Part shown: in pieces, positions 1-6,586 of the stretch
Layout of the letters: each line of letters starts with the position of its first letter
Numbering within the stretch: the first letter of the stretch is position 1
From: Phycisphaerae bacterium
Lineage (GTDB): Bacteria > Planctomycetota > Phycisphaerae > Phycisphaerales > SM1A02
Direction of reading: 5' to 3'
DNA length: 12,046 bases
Assembly (NCBI GenBank): GCA_016873375.1
Contig: VGXJ01000027.1
Coordinates: 1 to 12,046, forward strand
Notes under the pieces: generated by a model
Database searches by the model: none
What the model was told of the DNA's origin: nothing
The model's input: the letters and a program-made list of their open reading frames with translations, nothing else
Position numbers and translations under genes: made by a program

Positions 1-1
1 C

Positions 2-805
2 CGCGATGGCCTGCGTGCATACGCGCAGCACCCGCTGCTGCGCACGGTGGGCGTGGACAAGACCTACTACCGCCCGGCGCCGATTGAGGAATTCATGCGA
101 CTGGCCGAGCAGGTCCCGCGCGACTTCCGCTTCCTGGTGAAGGCGCACGAATCGATCATGCAGCCGACACAGCCCCTCGATGGCTGGCGACCTGCGCCCG
201 GCGCGCCGCATCGACCGTCGCGATGGCTCGATGCAGCCTTTGCGGCCGATGAAGTCGTGGCGCCGTGCGTGGGCGGGCTCGCAGAGCGCTGCGGTCCGGT
301 CCTCTTCCAATTCTCGCATCTTGGGGTCCGCACCGACCGAGAGGCTGAACACATCATCGATGAGGTCGGCGAGTTCCTCGCTCGGCTGCCGCCGGGTCCG
401 CTTTACGCGATCGAGTGGCGCGATCGTCGCATGCTCCGGCCGCAGTACCTGGCGATGCTCCGATCGACAGGAGCGAGCCATTGCTACTCGGTCCATCCAT
501 CGATGCCGGGGCCGATCGCACAAGCCGAGCAGGTCCCGGTTGATGCCAACCGCGTGCTCTGCTGCAGGTGGATGCTCCACAGCGGACTCTCCTACGAGGA
601 GGCCAAGGAGCGCTACGCCCCCTTCGATCGCATCGTCGATCCCGATCCAACCGGCCTGGCCTCGTGGGTGCGGCTGAACCGGCATGCCGCGTCGGCGGGG
701 CTTGCGGGATTCGTCATCGTGAACAACAAGGCCGAGGGCAGCTCGCCGCGATCCGTCGAGCGACTTGCACGAGCCTTACATGATGATGGTATGACGCACG
801 CATGA
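2..805 (+). CDS. DUF72 family protein, 5'-truncated by the window edge
   Basis: The reading frame is open from the first bases of the window, so the true start lies upstream. A GTG at 47 is not the likely start, because the codons before it (reading RDGLRAYAQHPLLRTVG) already belong to the conserved fold. About 267 residues are present. The visible signatures are those of DUF72 (YecE-like, TIM-barrel fold): VGVDKTYYRP near the N-terminal edge, then VPRDFRFLVKAHE, CGPVLFQFS, YAIEWRD, and FVIVNNKAEGSSP near the C-terminus. The biochemical function of DUF72 proteins is not established, so none is assigned. The stop codon overlaps the start of the next gene by 4 bp (ATGA), so the two are probably co-transcribed and translationally coupled. 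Family assignment is confident; role is unknown. Confidence 0.88.
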   Translation, partial: RDGLRAYAQHPLLRTVGVDKTYYRPAPIEEFMRLAEQVPRDFRFLVKAHESIMQPTQPLDGWRPAPGAPHRPSRWLDAAFAADEVVAPCVGGLAERCGPVLFQFSHLGVRTDREAEHIIDEVGEFLARLPPGPLYAIEWRDRRMLRPQYLAMLRSTGASHCYSVHPSMPGPIAQAEQVPVDANRVLCCRWMLHSGLSYEEAKERYAPFDRIVDPDPTGLASWVRLNRHAASAGLAGFVIVNNKAEGSSPRSVERLARALHDDGMTHA

Positions 806-1767
806 GCACACCGATCGACCGTCGTGATGCCCTTGCCGCCGCCGCCGGACTCGCGCTGGCACCGCTCCTGGGCGTTTCGCGTGCGCAAGCCGCTGCCGCG
901 CCGATCCAGGCCGCTGCACCGGCGAAGCCCTTCCGCCTGATCCACATGACCGACATCCATGTGCAGCCCGAGCGCCAGGCCGAGCGCGGCGCGGCGCAGG
1001 CGTGGGCACGCGCGCAGGAACTCAAGCCTGACCTGGTGATCACCGGCGGCGACACGGTGATGGATGTCTTCGACGCCAAGCGCGACCGCGCCAAGGTCAT
1101 GCGCGGGTGCTTCGAGCGCATGATGAAGGATGTGTCCGTGCCCGTGCTTCACACGACCGGCAACCACGACATCCTGGGATGGAACCGCTCGCGCACCGAT
1201 GTCCCGCTCGATGCTGCCGACTGGGGCAAGAAGTGGGCCTGCGAGACCTTTGCGCAGCCGCGCAACTGGTTCTTGAGCGACCGTGGCGGATGGAGGTTCA
1301 TCGTGCTCGACAGCGTGCAGCCGGATGGCAACGGCTACAAGGGGTTCCTGGACCCCGAACAACGCGCGTGGTTCGAGGCCGAGCTCAAGGCCACGCCCGA
1401 CGGCACGCCGATCTGCGTGGTGAGCCACATTCCGATCATTGCGATCACGGCAATCACCTATGGCAAGCCGCCGTCGCGCGGCCAGGACACCATCCTGTCG
1501 GGTGGCGAGATGCATACCGATTGCGCAGAGCTGCATGAACTCATGCGAGCGAGCGGCAAGGTTCGGCTCTGCCTGAGCGGACATGTCCACTTGCGCGACC
1601 GGTGCGAGACCGACGGCATCACCTACATCAATGATGGCGCCGTCAGCGGCTCGTGGTGGAAGGGTGCGCTTGAGGGGATCCCCGAGGGCTTCGGCGTGCT
1701 CGACCTTCGCCCCGACGGCACATTCGATCACCGGTACGAAACGTACGGCTGGACCGCGCAGGTTTGA
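802..1767 (+). CDS. Exported calcineurin-like metallophosphoesterase
   Basis: This 321-residue protein has the complete metal-binding motif series of the calcineurin-like phosphoesterase superfamily. In order: TDIH (residues 50-53), GGD (82-84), GNHD (120-123), SH (208-209) and GHVH (260-263). These residues hold a dinuclear metal centre that cleaves phosphomono- or phosphodiesters. The N-terminus reads DRRDALAAAAGLALAP and ends near AQA (28-30). This is a twin-arginine-like signal with a hydrophobic core, so export through Tat with signal peptidase cleavage near residue 30 is likely. The start is fixed by the ATGA overlap with the DUF72 gene. The ligand arrangement resembles 3',5'-cyclic nucleotide phosphodiesterases (CpdA-like) and planctomycete exported phosphatases, but the substrate cannot be read from sequence. 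It ends 28 bp before the end of the convergent channel gene. Confidence 0.9.
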   Translation: MSTPIDRRDALAAAAGLALAPLLGVSRAQAAAAPIQAAAPAKPFRLIHMTDIHVQPERQAERGAAQAWARAQELKPDLVITGGDTVMDVFDAKRDRAKVMRGCFERMMKDVSVPVLHTTGNHDILGWNRSRTDVPLDAADWGKKWACETFAQPRNWFLSDRGGWRFIVLDSVQPDGNGYKGFLDPEQRAWFEAELKATPDGTPICVVSHIPIIAITAITYGKPPSRGQDTILSGGEMHTDCAELHELMRASGKVRLCLSGHVHLRDRCETDGITYINDGAVSGSWWKGALEGIPEGFGVLDLRPDGTFDHRYETYGWTAQV

Positions 1768-1783
1768 GCCGAAGCCCGCGGGC

Positions 1784-1817
1784 CGTGCCAACGCCTCAGC
1801 GGTTGCGCGTTGGCACG
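1784..1817. terminator. Perfect 11-bp inverted repeat between convergent genes
   Basis: The arm CGTGCCAACGC (1784-1794) is followed by a 12-nt spacer and its exact reverse complement GCGTTGGCACG (1807-1817). It starts 17 bp after the phosphoesterase stop and reaches into the last codons of the opposing channel gene. The position fits a shared bidirectional terminator. There is no T-tract on either side, so it is not a canonical intrinsic terminator. It might work as an RNA 3'-end stabiliser instead. The repeat is seen directly; the function is inferred. Confidence 0.5.
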
Positions 1818-2533
1818 AAGGTCTGCGCAAACACGCCCAGGATGGTGGCGAGGTACCCGATGCCCGAAACCATCAGGATCGCACCGCAGATGCGACCCGC
1901 CATGGTGACGGGGTATCGGTCGCCGTAGCCCACTGTCGCGACCGTGGCCATGGCCCACCAGAGCACATCGCCTGCACTGCGGATGTTGCTGCCCGGGGCG
2001 TCGTACTCGACCTGCAGCACGATGATGCAGAGCAGGATGAAGACCAACTGGATGGACAGGGTCGCTATAGCCATGATGATGCTGCGAGGCTCGGTGCGAG
2101 CCGAGACCATCAAGATGCGCACTGCACGCAGGATCATCACGAGTCGAAACAGGCGGGTCAGCCTCAACCAGCGCACCTCCGCCATGAAGGGAATGCAGCT
2201 GAGCAGATCGATGATGCCCCACCCAAGCAGATACTGCTTCTTCGATGGTGCCATCCACAGGTTGCGGAGGAAGTCGTAAAAGAACACCATGCAGATGACG
2301 AAGTCGATCGCCGTCAGCACGCCGACCACATCGGGCTGAGTGGGCGAGATGAGCAAACCTATCGAAACCAGGATTGCCAGCATGGCGAGCGCGGACATGT
2401 AAATGTGGTAGACCGAGTCGCTCAAGCTGGCTACGGCATCCACACTCCGGCCCCGCGCATGCACAGGCACGGTCACTGGCTCGATCGCGCGGGCGGTGCG
2501 CCGCGGACGCCGTGAAGGGTTGGTGCTGGGCAT
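1796..2533 (-). CDS. Voltage-gated potassium channel (six-TM, Kv type)
   Basis: With the ATG at 2533 the product is 245 residues, a membrane ion channel with a full voltage-sensor plus pore layout. Predicted segments: S1 about 43-63, S2 about 70-91, S3 about 101-116, S4 about 121-143. S4 carries regularly spaced arginines (R121, R124, R127, R130, R136, R139), the hallmark of a voltage sensor. S5 covers about 150-175, the pore helix about 186-198, the selectivity filter TVGYGD 200-205, and S6 about 212-238. TVGYGD is diagnostic for K+ selectivity. The C-terminus ends right after S6, with no RCK/TrkA or cyclic-nucleotide domain, so gating is probably by voltage alone. The frame also opens at 2590 inside the divergent reductase gene. 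I chose 2533 because a TACCTT box lies 6 nt upstream and because it avoids that overlap. Confidence 0.9.
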   Translation of the reverse strand: MPSTNPSRRPRRTARAIEPVTVPVHARGRSVDAVASLSDSVYHIYMSALAMLAILVSIGLLISPTQPDVVGVLTAIDFVICMVFFYDFLRNLWMAPSKKQYLLGWGIIDLLSCIPFMAEVRWLRLTRLFRLVMILRAVRILMVSARTEPRSIIMAIATLSIQLVFILLCIIVLQVEYDAPGSNIRSAGDVLWWAMATVATVGYGDRYPVTMAGRICGAILMVSGIGYLATILGVFAQTFVPTRNR

Positions 2534-2539
2534 GCAGGG

Positions 2540-2545
2540 AAGGTA
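2540..2545 (-). promoter_or_regulatory. Putative -10 box of the channel gene
   Basis: Read on the minus strand this is TACCTT, then 6 nt (CCCTGC), then the ATG at 2533. It matches a TANNNT -10 hexamer. No convincing -35 or Shine-Dalgarno is seen. The spacing would put the transcription start at or next to the start codon, implying a leaderless mRNA. Confidence 0.4.
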
Positions 2546-2571
2546 GCGGCCTGTCCCGACCCACGTGGACC

Positions 2572-2577
2572 TAGAGT
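2572..2577 (+). promoter_or_regulatory. Putative -10 box of the aldo/keto reductase gene
   Basis: TAGAGT is followed by 6 nt (GCCTGC) and then the ATG at 2584, the same geometry as the divergent channel gene. No clear -35 hexamer and no Shine-Dalgarno are visible. A transcript starting 6 to 7 nt downstream would be leaderless. Confidence 0.4.
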
Positions 2578-2583
2578 GCCTGC

Positions 2584-3681
2584 ATGGCACTCGACCACTT
2601 CGTCACGCTCGGCCGATCCGGACTTCGCGTGAGCCCACTCTGCTTCGGGGCGATGACCTTCGGCACGGAGTGGGGATTCGGCACGGGGCCCATCGAATCC
2701 ATGGCCCAGCTCGATCGCTTCGTCGGCTGCGGCGGCAACTTCATCGACACGGCCAACATCTACACCAAGGGCCACAGCGAGGCGATCCTCGGCGAGTGGT
2801 TCACGAGCGGCGGCGGCAAGGGGCTGCGCGACCGCATGGTGCTTGCCACCAAGTTCGGCGGCGGCATGCATGTGGGCGATCCCAACGGCGGCGGTTCGGG
2901 ACGCAAGGCCATCATGCACCAGGTCGAGGACTCGCTGCGTCGCCTTCGCACCGACCACATCGACCTGCTCTGGGTGCACTTCCTGGATCCGCACACGCCG
3001 GTGGACGAGACCGTGCACACGCTCGACATGCTGGTGCGCACAGGAAAGGTGCGCTACCTCGGGCTGAGCGATCACCCGGCATGGGTGTGTACGCAGATGC
3101 AGTACGAAGCGATCATGAAGGGCTGGGTGCCATTCGTGGCGCTGCAGATCGAGTACTCGCTGCTGCAGCGCACGGTCGAGGGCGAGCTCATGCCGATGGC
3201 GCGCGCGCTCGGCCTGGGCGTGACACCGTGGAGCCCCCTGCGCGGCGGCGTGCTCTCGGGCAAGTTCGATCGCACGCATCGCCCCAAGGACGACGGCTCC
3301 ACGCGCGTGCGCAGCGACAGCACGTACCTGAACGAGACCACCTTCGCGATCGTCGATGCCCTGCGCGACATCGCCGCGGTGCATGCTGCCACGCCGGCAC
3401 AGGTCGCGCTGCGCTGGGTCATGGACCGCAGCGGCGTGACGAGCACGATCCTCGGTGCGCGCACGATGGCACAGCTCGACGACAACCTCGGCGCATGCGA
3501 CCTTACGCTCGCTCCATCGGAGACGGCGCGTCTTGATGCGCTGTCCAAGCCGAGCCTTCCCTTCCCGTGCGACTTCCTGCACATGGTGCGCACGACCACG
3601 ATCCCCGGCAACACGCGGATCAATGGCATCGAGGCTTCGCCGTGGCACCTTGCTCCCAAGGATGCGACGGAGCGCTGGTGA
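2584..3681 (+). CDS. Aldo/keto reductase
   Basis: This is a 365-residue NAD(P)H-dependent oxidoreductase of the aldo/keto reductase superfamily (a TIM barrel, probably cytosolic). The N-terminal hairpin and first strand read VTLGRSGLRVSPLCFGAMTFG. The catalytic tetrad is visible: D55 and Y60 in FIDTANIY, K90 in LATKF, and H132 in LLWVHFLD. LQIEYSLLQR and TPWSPLRGGVLSG are the usual barrel strands of the YghZ/Tas-like group, and GVTSTILGART corresponds to the cofactor-phosphate region. The C-terminus extends beyond the typical barrel end with a Pro- and Trp-containing tail. The substrate is not predictable. It is divergent from the channel gene with about 50 bp between start codons. The next plus-strand gene follows after 92 bp and has its own promoter-like sequence, so this gene is probably monocistronic. 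Confidence 0.92.
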   Translation: MALDHFVTLGRSGLRVSPLCFGAMTFGTEWGFGTGPIESMAQLDRFVGCGGNFIDTANIYTKGHSEAILGEWFTSGGGKGLRDRMVLATKFGGGMHVGDPNGGGSGRKAIMHQVEDSLRRLRTDHIDLLWVHFLDPHTPVDETVHTLDMLVRTGKVRYLGLSDHPAWVCTQMQYEAIMKGWVPFVALQIEYSLLQRTVEGELMPMARALGLGVTPWSPLRGGVLSGKFDRTHRPKDDGSTRVRSDSTYLNETTFAIVDALRDIAAVHAATPAQVALRWVMDRSGVTSTILGARTMAQLDDNLGACDLTLAPSETARLDALSKPSLPFPCDFLHMVRTTTIPGNTRINGIEASPWHLAPKDATERW

Positions 3682-3736
3682 TCCTGCCAGTGCATGGAGT
3701 CTTCCCGCCGGACTGACGAGAATCGGTGACTGCGCT

Positions 3737-3764
3737 TTGACCTGCGCGCATCTGGTCCTACACT
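3737..3764 (+). promoter_or_regulatory. Sigma-70-like promoter of the dockerin-like repeat gene
   Basis: TTGACC (3737-3742), a 16-bp spacer, and TACACT (3759-3764) form the best housekeeping-type promoter in the window. The ATG at 3774 follows only 9 nt after the -10 box. The mRNA would therefore have no leader or just a few nucleotides, and there is no Shine-Dalgarno. The rest of the 92-bp gap before it (3682-3736) contains no gene and no strong hairpin. Confidence 0.6.
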
Positions 3765-3773
3765 CGACTGTCC

Positions 3774-4826
3774 ATGCTTTCCGCGACCTTCGCAACCCTC
3801 GTACTCGCCCTGCCCAGCGGTGGAACACCTGTCTTGCTCTGTCCTGATTCGCTTCGCCAGACGGTGTGGGCCTTTGATGCAACGACCGGTGCGATCGTGA
3901 GTCAGAACGTGATCGTGGACACGGCCTATCTCGATCAGCCGATCCAAGTCGTCGCCAGCCCAACCGGCACGATGATCGTGACCGACGAGGTCGATGCCAC
4001 CGTGCGCGAGTTCAGCGCGCAAGGCGTGTTCATCCGCGAACTCTGCGGCCCGGCACAGGGGCTCACCCGTGCCTACGGCTGTTGCGTCAAGAACAACAAG
4101 ATCTACGTGACCGAGCCATTCGTGACCGTGCTCTCCGAGCCCGGTCGCATCTGGCGCATGAACCTCGATGGATCGGGCTTCGAACTCTTTCTCCAGAGTC
4201 CGCTCATGCGCAATCCGCGCGGCATCATCGCGGTGCCGGGCGGGTTCATGGTGGCGGATTCGGGCGAAGCGGCCCTCGGCGGCGAGGATCTTGAGTTCGT
4301 CAGCGACGCGGGCGTCGTGCAGTCGCCGCCTTTCTTCGACTCTGACGGCCTCAGCTACTTCGACTTTCCGCAGCAGATCGCGCCCGCCGCCGGTGGTGGC
4401 TTCTGGGTGGCCGGCTTCAGCGATCCTCGCGGGCTCTGGAACCTGTCAGCGACCGGGCAGCTGGGCAACTTCTATCCCACATTCACGAGCCCGCGCGGCG
4501 TGTGGACGCTGGGCAACGGCAAGCTGCTCTACACCGGCGGAACCCGCGTGCAGATGCTCGATCCCATCGGCGGCGCCGAGGTCGAGATCGTGAACAACCC
4601 GGGCGGCGCGGGCAATCCGCCTGTCTCGAGCTTCCGGTTCCTCACGCCCTTCACGCTGCCGCCGGCGTGTCCAGCTGACCTCGATGGCAACGGCCTCGTG
4701 GATGGGGGCGATCTTGGCCTCTTGCTGAGTGGCTGGGGTGCGCCCGGTGCGGCTGACATCGACGGCAGCGGCACGGTCGATGGCTCCGACCTGGGCGTGA
4801 TGCTCAGCGCATGGGGCCCCTGCTGA
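3774..4826 (+). CDS. Secreted propeller-like protein with C-terminal dockerin-like repeats
   Basis: The product is 350 residues. The N-terminus (MLSATFATLVLALPSGG) is a short hydrophobic stretch that looks like a minimal signal peptide. Residues about 25-295 contain repeated strand motifs such as VWAFDATTGAIV, QVVASPTGTMIVTDE, VREFSAQGVFI, IWRMNLDGSGFELF, GIIAVPGGFMVADSG and GVWTLGNGKLLYTGG. These resemble NHL or SMP-30 type beta-propeller blades. Residues 299-350 are two tandem dockerin-type-I-like loops. The first has D302, D304, N306, D310 and D313 and ends in SGWG; the second has D328, D330, S332, D336 and D339 and ends in SAWG. They probably bind calcium. Cysteines flank the pair (C299, C350). 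Such C-terminal pairs are common in Phycisphaerae-like exported proteins, where their partner is unknown. No enzymatic active site is evident, so function is unassigned. Confidence 0.82.
   Translation: MLSATFATLVLALPSGGTPVLLCPDSLRQTVWAFDATTGAIVSQNVIVDTAYLDQPIQVVASPTGTMIVTDEVDATVREFSAQGVFIRELCGPAQGLTRAYGCCVKNNKIYVTEPFVTVLSEPGRIWRMNLDGSGFELFLQSPLMRNPRGIIAVPGGFMVADSGEAALGGEDLEFVSDAGVVQSPPFFDSDGLSYFDFPQQIAPAAGGGFWVAGFSDPRGLWNLSATGQLGNFYPTFTSPRGVWTLGNGKLLYTGGTRVQMLDPIGGAEVEIVNNPGGAGNPPVSSFRFLTPFTLPPACPADLDGNGLVDGGDLGLLLSGWGAPGAADIDGSGTVDGSDLGVMLSAWGPC
4672..4820 (+). repeat. Tandem dockerin-like calcium-loop repeats (coding)
   Basis: Two protein-level repeats of about 22 residues sit at residues 301-322 and 327-348 of the preceding protein, separated by a 4-residue linker (APGA). 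Each has the form D-x-D-G-x-G-x-V-D-G-x-D-L-G, then a hydrophobic helix, then S-x-W-G. The first loop has Asn and the second Ser at the third metal-ligand position. The conservation is mainly at protein level. Confidence 0.75.
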
Positions 4827-4831
4827 ACCCC

Positions 4832-4837
4832 TAGGAT
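4832..4837 (+). promoter_or_regulatory. Putative -10 box (or AGGA ribosome site) of the thioesterase gene
   Basis: TAGGAT lies 6 nt before the GTG start at 4844, just after the upstream stop codon, matching the TANNNT geometry of other starts here. The embedded AGGA (4833-4836) could instead serve as a weak Shine-Dalgarno, 7 nt from the GTG. The sequence alone cannot separate the two readings. No good -35 was seen. Confidence 0.3.
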
Positions 4838-4843
4838 GCGTGC

Positions 4844-5236
4844 GTGCAGCACGCGTTCCGACACATCGTCTCGCTCGCCGATACCGACGCCGCCGGCGTG
4901 GTCTTCACCGCGCGCTCGATCGAGATCGCGCACCGCGGCTTCGAAAACTGGCTTTCGCAACACGGCGTCCCGATCACCGACATGCTCTCTGGACGGCTGC
5001 CCGCCATGCCGATCGTGCGCGTCGAGGCGGACCTCCATGCACCGCTGCATGTGGGTGATGCCGTCGAGGTTCAATCCTCGGTGACCGCCTGCGGCGAGCG
5101 ATCCGTGACGATGCTCCACGAACTCATGCTCGGCTCCCGCTGCGCTGCGCGGATCACCCTGGTGCACGCCTGCGTCGGGCGCGACGGTACCTCAGTCGCC
5201 GTGCCCGATGCCATCCGCCGCCTCGCCGGCCGCTAA
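4844..5236 (+). CDS. Hotdog-fold thioesterase, likely 1,4-dihydroxy-2-naphthoyl-CoA hydrolase
   Basis: This 130-residue protein has the length and layout of a single-domain 4-hydroxybenzoyl-CoA-thioesterase-type hotdog enzyme. The N-terminal signature is LADTDAAGVVFTA (residues about 11-23), followed by a helix with FENWL. DTDAAGVV(F/Y) carries the catalytic aspartate and is the characteristic sequence of DHNA-CoA hydrolases from cyanobacteria and plants. The central strands VRVEADLHAPLHVGDAVEV match the fold. The likely reaction is hydrolysis of 1,4-dihydroxy-2-naphthoyl-CoA to DHNA and CoA, the step between MenB and MenA. Its position beside the men operon, which lacks this activity, supports the assignment strongly. 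It is on the opposite strand and overlaps the 3' end of menE by 45 bp. The start is a GTG; no ATG lies in frame close by. The functional name is inference from motif plus context (a MenI-type function). Confidence 0.82.
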   Translation: MQHAFRHIVSLADTDAAGVVFTARSIEIAHRGFENWLSQHGVPITDMLSGRLPAMPIVRVEADLHAPLHVGDAVEVQSSVTACGERSVTMLHELMLGSRCAARITLVHACVGRDGTSVAVPDAIRRLAGR

Positions 5237-6586
5237 ACGCTCCGGTGCCGGCTTGCTCCAGAGCAGGCGCGCCGCTGGCAGCGCAGCGTGGCACTGCTCC
5301 AACGAAGCCTTGTGCGGAAGGTCGGAGGGCCACTCGATGATCGAGTCGGGCAAGGCGTGGCGCGGCAGGCGCTCCCCGAGCGAGGTGACGAGCGCACCCC
5401 AGTCGACCGCACTGCCATCGGTACGCACGAACGCCGCCGGCCGCATGCCCCAGCGATCGTGCGGGACACCGATGACGCGCGCACCGAGCAGCGCAGCGTG
5501 ATGCAGGAGTTGCGTTTCGAGCTCGACGGGGTCCACATTCTCGCCGCCCGAGATGAACACACGATCGCCTCGTCCCGAGACGATCACCGCACCCTGCTCA
5601 AAGCGCCCTTGGTCATTCGTGCGCAGCCAGCCACCGGCCTCGACGATCGGCTCGATCGCACCATCGCGCCAGGCACCCAGCGCCATGGTCGGTGAGCGCA
5701 CGAAGAGGTCCGCGCCGAGCCGCTTGGCCACCACGCCATCGAGCCAGCGGCCCGACCAGCCATCGGCCGACTCGGGTGTCGGCCGGCCGGCGGCGACCAT
5801 CGCGCCGGTCTCGGTCATGCCGTAGGTCATGACCAGCGGCCATCCCTGGGCGAGTGCTTGGTTGCGCCAGTCGATCGGGCAAGCTGCACCACCGACGACG
5901 AGCGCCTTCATCGCACGGATGCGATCATGGAGGCTCGGATCCTGGCGGGCTGCATGCAGCAGCCCTGCGAGCTGCGTCGGCACGATCGAGGCATGCGTGA
6001 CCGACGGAACAGCGAGCAGGAAGGCATGCAGTGGGACCGATGCCTCGCCGCGCACCATCGCCACGCGCGCACCCACGAGCGCCGCTCTCATGAGGATGCC
6101 CAGGCCGCCGACATGGTGCCAAGGGATGGTGAGCGCCCAGCAGTGATCGGCAGCGAACGAGCACGCCTTCGAGGCGCGCACCGCTGCCTCGACCAGCGTG
6201 GCGGCCGAATGCACGATCAGCCTGGGTTCACCGCTCGAACCGCTCGTGGGCACGATGACGGTGGGGCGCGATGGATCGGGATCAGCAGCGGGCACGGTGC
6301 AGCTCGGTGCACTCGGCGCGGGCAGGCCGGCCGCTCCCGCCTGCGCACACACGGCGGTGCGACGCGCTTCGGGATCGCGTGGATTCAGGAGCACCGCGCA
6401 GGCACCGCGACGCACGACGGCGAAGAGCGCGCTGATCGCTTCGGCATCGAGCGAAGCACGCACGCCTACGCGCACACCAGCACCGATCCCCTCGGCCCAG
6501 AGCGAATGCTCGTACGCAGCACGAACGCCCTGCCACTGCGGATCGACAATGCCGCCCGGGCCCATCTGGAAGGTGATCACATCCAT
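5192..6586 (-). CDS. menE: MenE, o-succinylbenzoate-CoA ligase
   Basis: This 464-residue acyl-adenylate-forming enzyme would activate o-succinylbenzoate with ATP and CoA, giving the substrate of MenB. The visible core motifs are the P-loop PTSGSSGEP (113-121), TIPWHHVGGLGIL (153-165, the usual MenE histidine-glycine region), TYGMTETG (254-261), GGWLRTND (318-325) and SGRGDRVFISGGENV (337-351). The C-terminal domain motif, usually P-R-T-x-x-G-K, reads LPHKASLE (423-430), so a glutamate sits where the catalytic A10 lysine is expected. The ATG at 6586 overlaps the menC stop by 10 bp. A GTG at 6580 would give a 4-bp GTGA overlap and a protein two residues shorter. It is the last gene of the men operon and converges on the thioesterase gene with no room for a separate terminator. 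Confidence 0.92.
   Translation of the reverse strand: MDVITFQMGPGGIVDPQWQGVRAAYEHSLWAEGIGAGVRVGVRASLDAEAISALFAVVRRGACAVLLNPRDPEARRTAVCAQAGAAGLPAPSAPSCTVPAADPDPSRPTVIVPTSGSSGEPRLIVHSAATLVEAAVRASKACSFAADHCWALTIPWHHVGGLGILMRAALVGARVAMVRGEASVPLHAFLLAVPSVTHASIVPTQLAGLLHAARQDPSLHDRIRAMKALVVGGAACPIDWRNQALAQGWPLVMTYGMTETGAMVAAGRPTPESADGWSGRWLDGVVAKRLGADLFVRSPTMALGAWRDGAIEPIVEAGGWLRTNDQGRFEQGAVIVSGRGDRVFISGGENVDPVELETQLLHHAALLGARVIGVPHDRWGMRPAAFVRTDGSAVDWGALVTSLGERLPRHALPDSIIEWPSDLPHKASLEQCHAALPAARLLWSKPAPERLAAGEAADGIGHGD

Noticed and set aside
613..1830. Minus-strand open frame of 405 codons opposite the phosphoesterase
   Set aside because: It covers the phosphoesterase, whose metal motifs are complete, and shows no family resemblance.
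3682..3736. Possible terminator hairpin after the aldo/keto reductase (AGTC...GACT near 3700-3716)
   Set aside because: The stem is only about 4 bp with a 9-nt loop and no T-tract. It is too weak to call.
2473..3963. Minus-strand open frame of 496 codons across the aldo/keto reductase
   Set aside because: It lies over the well-supported reductase and the start of the next gene. The product is low-complexity Arg/His/Ala sequence without motifs.
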